Source: CAZUGO01 sp964619935 (lineage in GTDB: Bacteria; Planctomycetota; Phycisphaerae; UBA1845; CAIVHJ01). Taken from it: DNA of 64,000 nucleotides. Below are positions 62,301-64,000 of the stretch, in pieces. Position 1 is the first letter of the stretch, and each line of letters begins with the position of its first letter. The DNA is taken from contig CAZUGO010000059.1 of the NCBI GenBank assembly GCA_964619935.1, forward strand, positions 1-64,000, read 5' to 3'. Under the pieces are notes generated by a model. It did not search any database. It had not been told where the DNA came from and saw only the letters and a program-made list of their open reading frames with translations. A program made the position numbers and the translations under genes.

Positions 62301-64000
62301 TCTGCCGACGGGTTCGACGCTGCCCGTCGAATCGATCCAGCAGTACGATTACGACGGCAACCGCAACCTCATCGCTGCCAGGGAGGGGTTGGCCATAATC
62401 GGCGACGACATCGTTGTCACGCCGCATATCACAACCTACGTGTTCGACGTCTACGACCGCGAGGTTCAAACACTCGACCCGATGGGCAACGTGACCGAGC
62501 GCCATTACGATCCCAACGGTAATCTTGTTAGCGAGAAAGTACTCGGCGAACTGGAGGACGTGCCCGGCTCGACCGGCAACGTCCGCTTGAGCGAGGTCGC
62601 GCATTTCTTTGACGCCATGGATCGCCTGGAGCGGACCGAGGAAGCTTTCTTTGGTGCGACGACGCAAGACCCCATCCTGGATGGCCTGGCCGTGACTCAG
62701 ACTGTCTATACGCCAAACTCGCAGGTGCACCAGGTCATCAACGACAATAACCATGCAACCACTACGAGCTATGACACGGCCAATCGCCGGCACGTCGTCA
62801 CCGACGCAAAGGCCAATTCGGTCGAGTACCAGTACGATGCAAACTCAAACGCGCGCTTCATTATTGAGACGGACAAGTCCGATCTGGGCAACCCGGATCA
62901 GGTTTTCATGACCGAGATGCAGTATGACGCGATAGACCGGCAGACGGCCGTCATCGACAACATCGGTAACACAAACCGGTCCTATTACGACAGCCGCAGC
63001 AATCGCACGCGTACACTGGATGCACTTGATCACGAAGTCCTGTACCAATTTGACGGCCTCAATCGGCTGGTGCGTACGATCCGCGATATGGACGGCACCG
63101 GGCTGGGCAGTGCCAACCCGAATGCCGTAGCCGGTGACCCGGACATGGGGACCGAGAGTATCGTCACCGAGCAGGGCTGGGATGACGATTCTCGACTGGT
63201 GACCCAGACAGACGACAACGGCAACACAACGACGTATGTGTACGACGCCCTGAACCGCAAGACCGCGGAGGTCTATGCCGACTTCACCGAGAAGCACTGG
63301 TTCTACGATACGCACGACGACAACATCTTCTGGACCGACGCCAATCAGAACCAGGTTACGCAGACCTTCGACGATGCCGATCGCCTGATCCGCCGCGACA
63401 TCATCCCAGGGCCTGGCGTCTCCGATGACACTACGTTCGAGGTGTACAAATACGACGGCCTTACTAGGCTCATCTGGGCGGAAGATGACGATACCAGGGT
63501 CACTAGGCAGCACGATTCACTCGGTCGGGTGACCACAGAAGTGCAGGAATTATACGATGATCCGGCCAACCCCTGGCCGCCCGCGACCGTAGCGTGTCAG
63601 TACGATAGTGTCGGCAACATGCTCACGTTGGGATACCCCTCTGGGAGGGCAGTGACAACAACCTATGACGAGCTGGAACGGAAGAAGAACATTTCCGACG
63701 CCGACGGCATGATTGCGGAGTATTTCTATGTGGGTCCAGATCGCGTCGAACGCCGTAATTATGGCAACGGCACACGCAGCGAGTGGACCTACGACGGCAT
63801 CACCGGCACGCCCAACCCGCTGAACGACTTCGGCGTCAAACGAATCGTGCGTACAAGACACACTGTGGTTGGCGCAGCATGTGGATCAGACGCCGATTGC
63901 CCTGCTGGCAACACCTGTGAGCTCGGCGCCGGTACCTGTGTTATTGATGACCGCACTTACACCTGGGACCCAGTGGGCAACAAAACCCACCGCAAGGACG
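56314..64000 (+). CDS. Giant exported CARDB/Rhs (YD-repeat) protein, 3' end beyond window
   Basis: At least 2562 residues, open to the right edge. ATG 56314 begins a signal/anchor segment (MKLLVWAVMWFVTFGVTFWVAI). Then come three or four EF-hand-like DCNxNGIxD elements (about 75-145), five REFS tandem repeats (about 144-250), three CARDB domains (starting near 262, 381 and 505; 'LPDLxVxxI...NNxxxxxV'), carboxypeptidase-regulatory-like and Ig-like parts (to about 1200), a glycine-rich linker, and an Rhs core starting FHVVEDLRIPGRGLDFAWTRTYRS (about 1310). Dozens of YD repeats (YDELGRLEKVTD; YDANRNRTLTRF) fill the rest. Rhs proteins build a hollow cage, often enclosing a C-terminal toxin; that end is not in the window. 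A surface or secreted role is inferred. Confidence 0.88.
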   Translation, partial: MKLLVWAVMWFVTFGVTFWVAINPPPGSSEDTEVEASASEPDEPSVLWPVSAWASTDRGSGPPFRVAFGGADCNGNGIPDDQDIAQGTSLDCNRNTIPDECEIAEQPARDCNKNGILDSCDIAVGTSEDINGDGVPDECQIANDGVTREFSAFVGDVGLVPAFDAMSREFSTFVGPVRGIPVIDASSREFSIFTGDLGPIATTDAVSREFSAFVGEPPISVTDASSREFSVFAGDLGPVATTDAVSREFSVCVVAPDPRPLPDLEVVSFTPPVAGSPGEIVEVSWVVRNAGDAPATGPWTETLLGSADPNVGNDVTLGSFVFDEVLAPGETRLRLVSVTIPPNLPPGNYFAIVCLDTQLEVAEINELNNCAAEQVCVDCLPPDLVVTSIVEPAFGFDGTTVEVTWTVTNQGGGPAPGAWVDAVYLSEDAVTGGDTLLAPFGHIGPLAAGGQYTTTQNVTIPAGTNGDVYIIVVTDAQHSVSEPGAEGNNSLIASGATTIIQPNLPDLQVTQIAAPGMAITGQPITLAWKVTNTDLAGTALGPWTDRIHLSDDGELDPDDPVIHSAEFGSALPPQTFYFKTVQLTLPEEGGTYWFFVMTDVADDVVETEEDNNLGVHVMDVSEPPYTATVQAGIEVAASDAISSVSITGQAISTSTQKPVPGVAVTVRIRVQGTRRVSMPLITDDNGNYEYTFYPLPGEAGRYNVFADHPSVMEDVSKPQDTFILHNLRAEPGQVSASLDLGDPYLGQVVLRNLADVPVSGITTVVEGDPAGVSVEVNAPESLASLGVNPLIYTLTAKDKVVPSGKVAVHIRVAIGGMDVEVETLQILFFVTPPAAKLKATPGSLVTTMLRGSQTLVNFAVTNIGGAPATGVQVLVPCSPNPGCLPGASCSVNPGNCGTGLWLNLATPQNLGTIMPGETRTVQLNLLPSSMLPLGGFNGQLVVHANEDNVNVPFLFVAVSDQVGSLSVITEDENAYYGEGGDPENGGGPRLPNAAVTVKGVDPNNPGGGMVVVAQGSSGDTGTLLIPKLFEGFYEVQVTAPGHGSFSTTVQIFANQTTEVRAFLPAQQVTIVWSVIPTEIEDVYTITIEAQFVTIVPAPVLTVQPSLIELALAPGESTQVNLVITNHGIIAAQNTELLFGAHPKFVFEPLITFIGTLAAQSSITVPLTITRLPSAVASGDDCTEINAGLRWSLVCIIDRWYYLPIYFIDLTATKPCTPSGGGGPGGAGGGGQPGGGPGNPFIIPPSYGNPITCDAPPVAPDEGPPPCKNGTPECCDPETAAEGGGQAAGGAGSTAGRKHTDPVRLYSGEQFHVVEDLRIPGRGLDFAWTRTYRSKVGPNTAMGNGWEFSCNVWLEADETNLVLHDGNGRADTYEPQPDNRWGRDEFCHDIFKNPDATYTLTFANKGTWNFSKLDGSITAGKLLSMSDRNGNTITYHYDELGRLEKVTDTLDRDIVIAYNPEGFIESVTDFAGRRLVYEYYQDGDANGSFGDLKSARSPVVTGTSTMNDFPDGKTTVYTYSTGYADDRLNHNLTSITDPKGQTYVQIEYYEPTMAKIDYTFDRVRRQHWGNMGDIVDLVYVPSVPSVANHQSVMKTLVNDRVGNVTEYEFDIRNRLVRMREFTGRGNPDQPTTVGSNRPTGKLRPGDPAFFETRYEWNNDSNLTQAFYPNGNITQYVYELELNPDVHRRGRCNPREIHHLPGTHTPVGDQPAIVELMEYGDEFGCGTCGFNFVTMHTDARGNVTMNEYDDSGNRTHTTHRIPSIVEDWEYNAFGQVTAHILPDNGSGHRRRDEYTYHDSGPQLGYLHQEIVDAPNLALTSTYEYDQVGNVTRMVDPRGNDTLYQVNALNQVVRERSREVEAISKVMVRYERDTYYDANNNVVRVDVQNVDDQGVLRPNSHLTTVSEYEILNRLTRICQESGEFIEAIPGATNLPTCDGLPQEHFVVTEHEYDANRNRTLTRFGAATNGNDPYNAVMTLYDERELPYREIRAPGHPESTLPTGSTLPVESIQQYDYDGNRNLIAAREGLAIIGDDIVVTPHITTYVFDVYDREVQTLDPMGNVTERHYDPNGNLVSEKVLGELEDVPGSTGNVRLSEVAHFFDAMDRLERTEEAFFGATTQDPILDGLAVTQTVYTPNSQVHQVINDNNHATTTSYDTANRRHVVTDAKANSVEYQYDANSNARFIIETDKSDLGNPDQVFMTEMQYDAIDRQTAVIDNIGNTNRSYYDSRSNRTRTLDALDHEVLYQFDGLNRLVRTIRDMDGTGLGSANPNAVAGDPDMGTESIVTEQGWDDDSRLVTQTDDNGNTTTYVYDALNRKTAEVYADFTEKHWFYDTHDDNIFWTDANQNQVTQTFDDADRLIRRDIIPGPGVSDDTTFEVYKYDGLTRLIWAEDDDTRVTRQHDSLGRVTTEVQELYDDPANPWPPATVACQYDSVGNMLTLGYPSGRAVTTTYDELERKKNISDADGMIAEYFYVGPDRVERRNYGNGTRSEWTYDGITGTPNPLNDFGVKRIVRTRHTVVGAACGSDADCPAGNTCELGAGTCVIDDRTYTWDPVGNKTHRKD
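56743..57066 (+). repeat. 60-nt in-frame tandem repeat encoding DAxSREFSxFxG units
   Basis: Five consecutive units of 19-20 codons and a partial sixth, each with a SREFS or TREFS core followed by xFxG and a variable hydrophobic stretch. Units 3 and 5 are closest (DLGPIATT and DLGPVATT). The repeat lies between the D/N-rich loops and the first CARDB domain. Confidence 0.85.

Noticed and set aside
57229..63513. Several 200-350 residue open frames on the minus strand within the CARDB/Rhs gene
   Set aside because: They mirror the biased codon use of the YD repeats; no ribosome-binding site or domain was seen, and the plus frame is continuous across all of them.

Overview
The window is GC-rich bacterial chromosome that I read as Planctomycetota, most likely a Phycisphaerae-like lineage. 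The grounds are several features I associate with that phylum: secreted proteins ending in dockerin-like repeats of the 'ADLxGxxxVxAADLAxxLGxWG' type, REFS tandem repeats, a Minf_1886-family protein, a 'CGYDLRG...CPECG' zinc ribbon, ECF sigma factors paired with Ser/Thr kinases, and the tail of an ISAzo13-type transposase. An lpxB gene indicates a Gram-negative envelope with lipid A. Taxonomy is inferred from these features only.

Layout. 1-7162 is accessory: an IS end abutting a broken dockerin gene, a cytochrome P450, and a 1644-residue cysteine-rich secreted modular protein. 7614-18698 holds envelope and secreted proteins (STAS, beta-barrel candidate, AsmA-like, YihY/BrkB-like, M48 protease, a lipoprotein hydrolase candidate, a secreted hypothetical). 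18794-20498 is a small accessory patch: an orphan ThsB-like TIR protein, a 90-residue partner, a dockerin relic and an AT-rich palindromic repeat cluster. 20499-40028 is mostly housekeeping: rsfS, argS, a divergent queC, tRNA-Val, a class V aminotransferase, tRNA-Thr, a divergent folD, a TPR protein, threonine aldolase, PAP2, the rpsB-tsf-pyrH operon, lpxB, a tRNA-binding protein, a mannose-6-phosphate isomerase, a pseudouridine synthase, pyrD, coaD and a short rho. 40112-51088 has an M49 peptidase, a DUF819 membrane protein, a redoxin with an in-frame UGA, tatA, the tmk-holB-ricT-Minf_1886 run and an ECF sigma factor. 51188-64000 is a regulatory and surface block: sigma factor plus TPR kinase, a LuxR-type regulator, a glycine-rich exported protein and a huge CARDB/Rhs protein that runs off the right edge.

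The strongest observation is at 44212-45198 on the minus strand. A peroxiredoxin/thioredoxin-fold protein is interrupted by one in-frame TGA exactly where the first cysteine of its CxxC motif belongs (W-UGA-P-F-C). The TGA is followed after 14 nt by a 7-bp hairpin with a GGU loop, the layout of a bacterial SECIS. I interpret this as a selenoprotein that ordinary gene calling splits into two pieces. Other notable points are a FolD homologue lacking the catalytic lysine, a QueC homologue with a changed PP-loop, and a hairpin that sequesters the ribosome-binding site of the LuxR-type gene.
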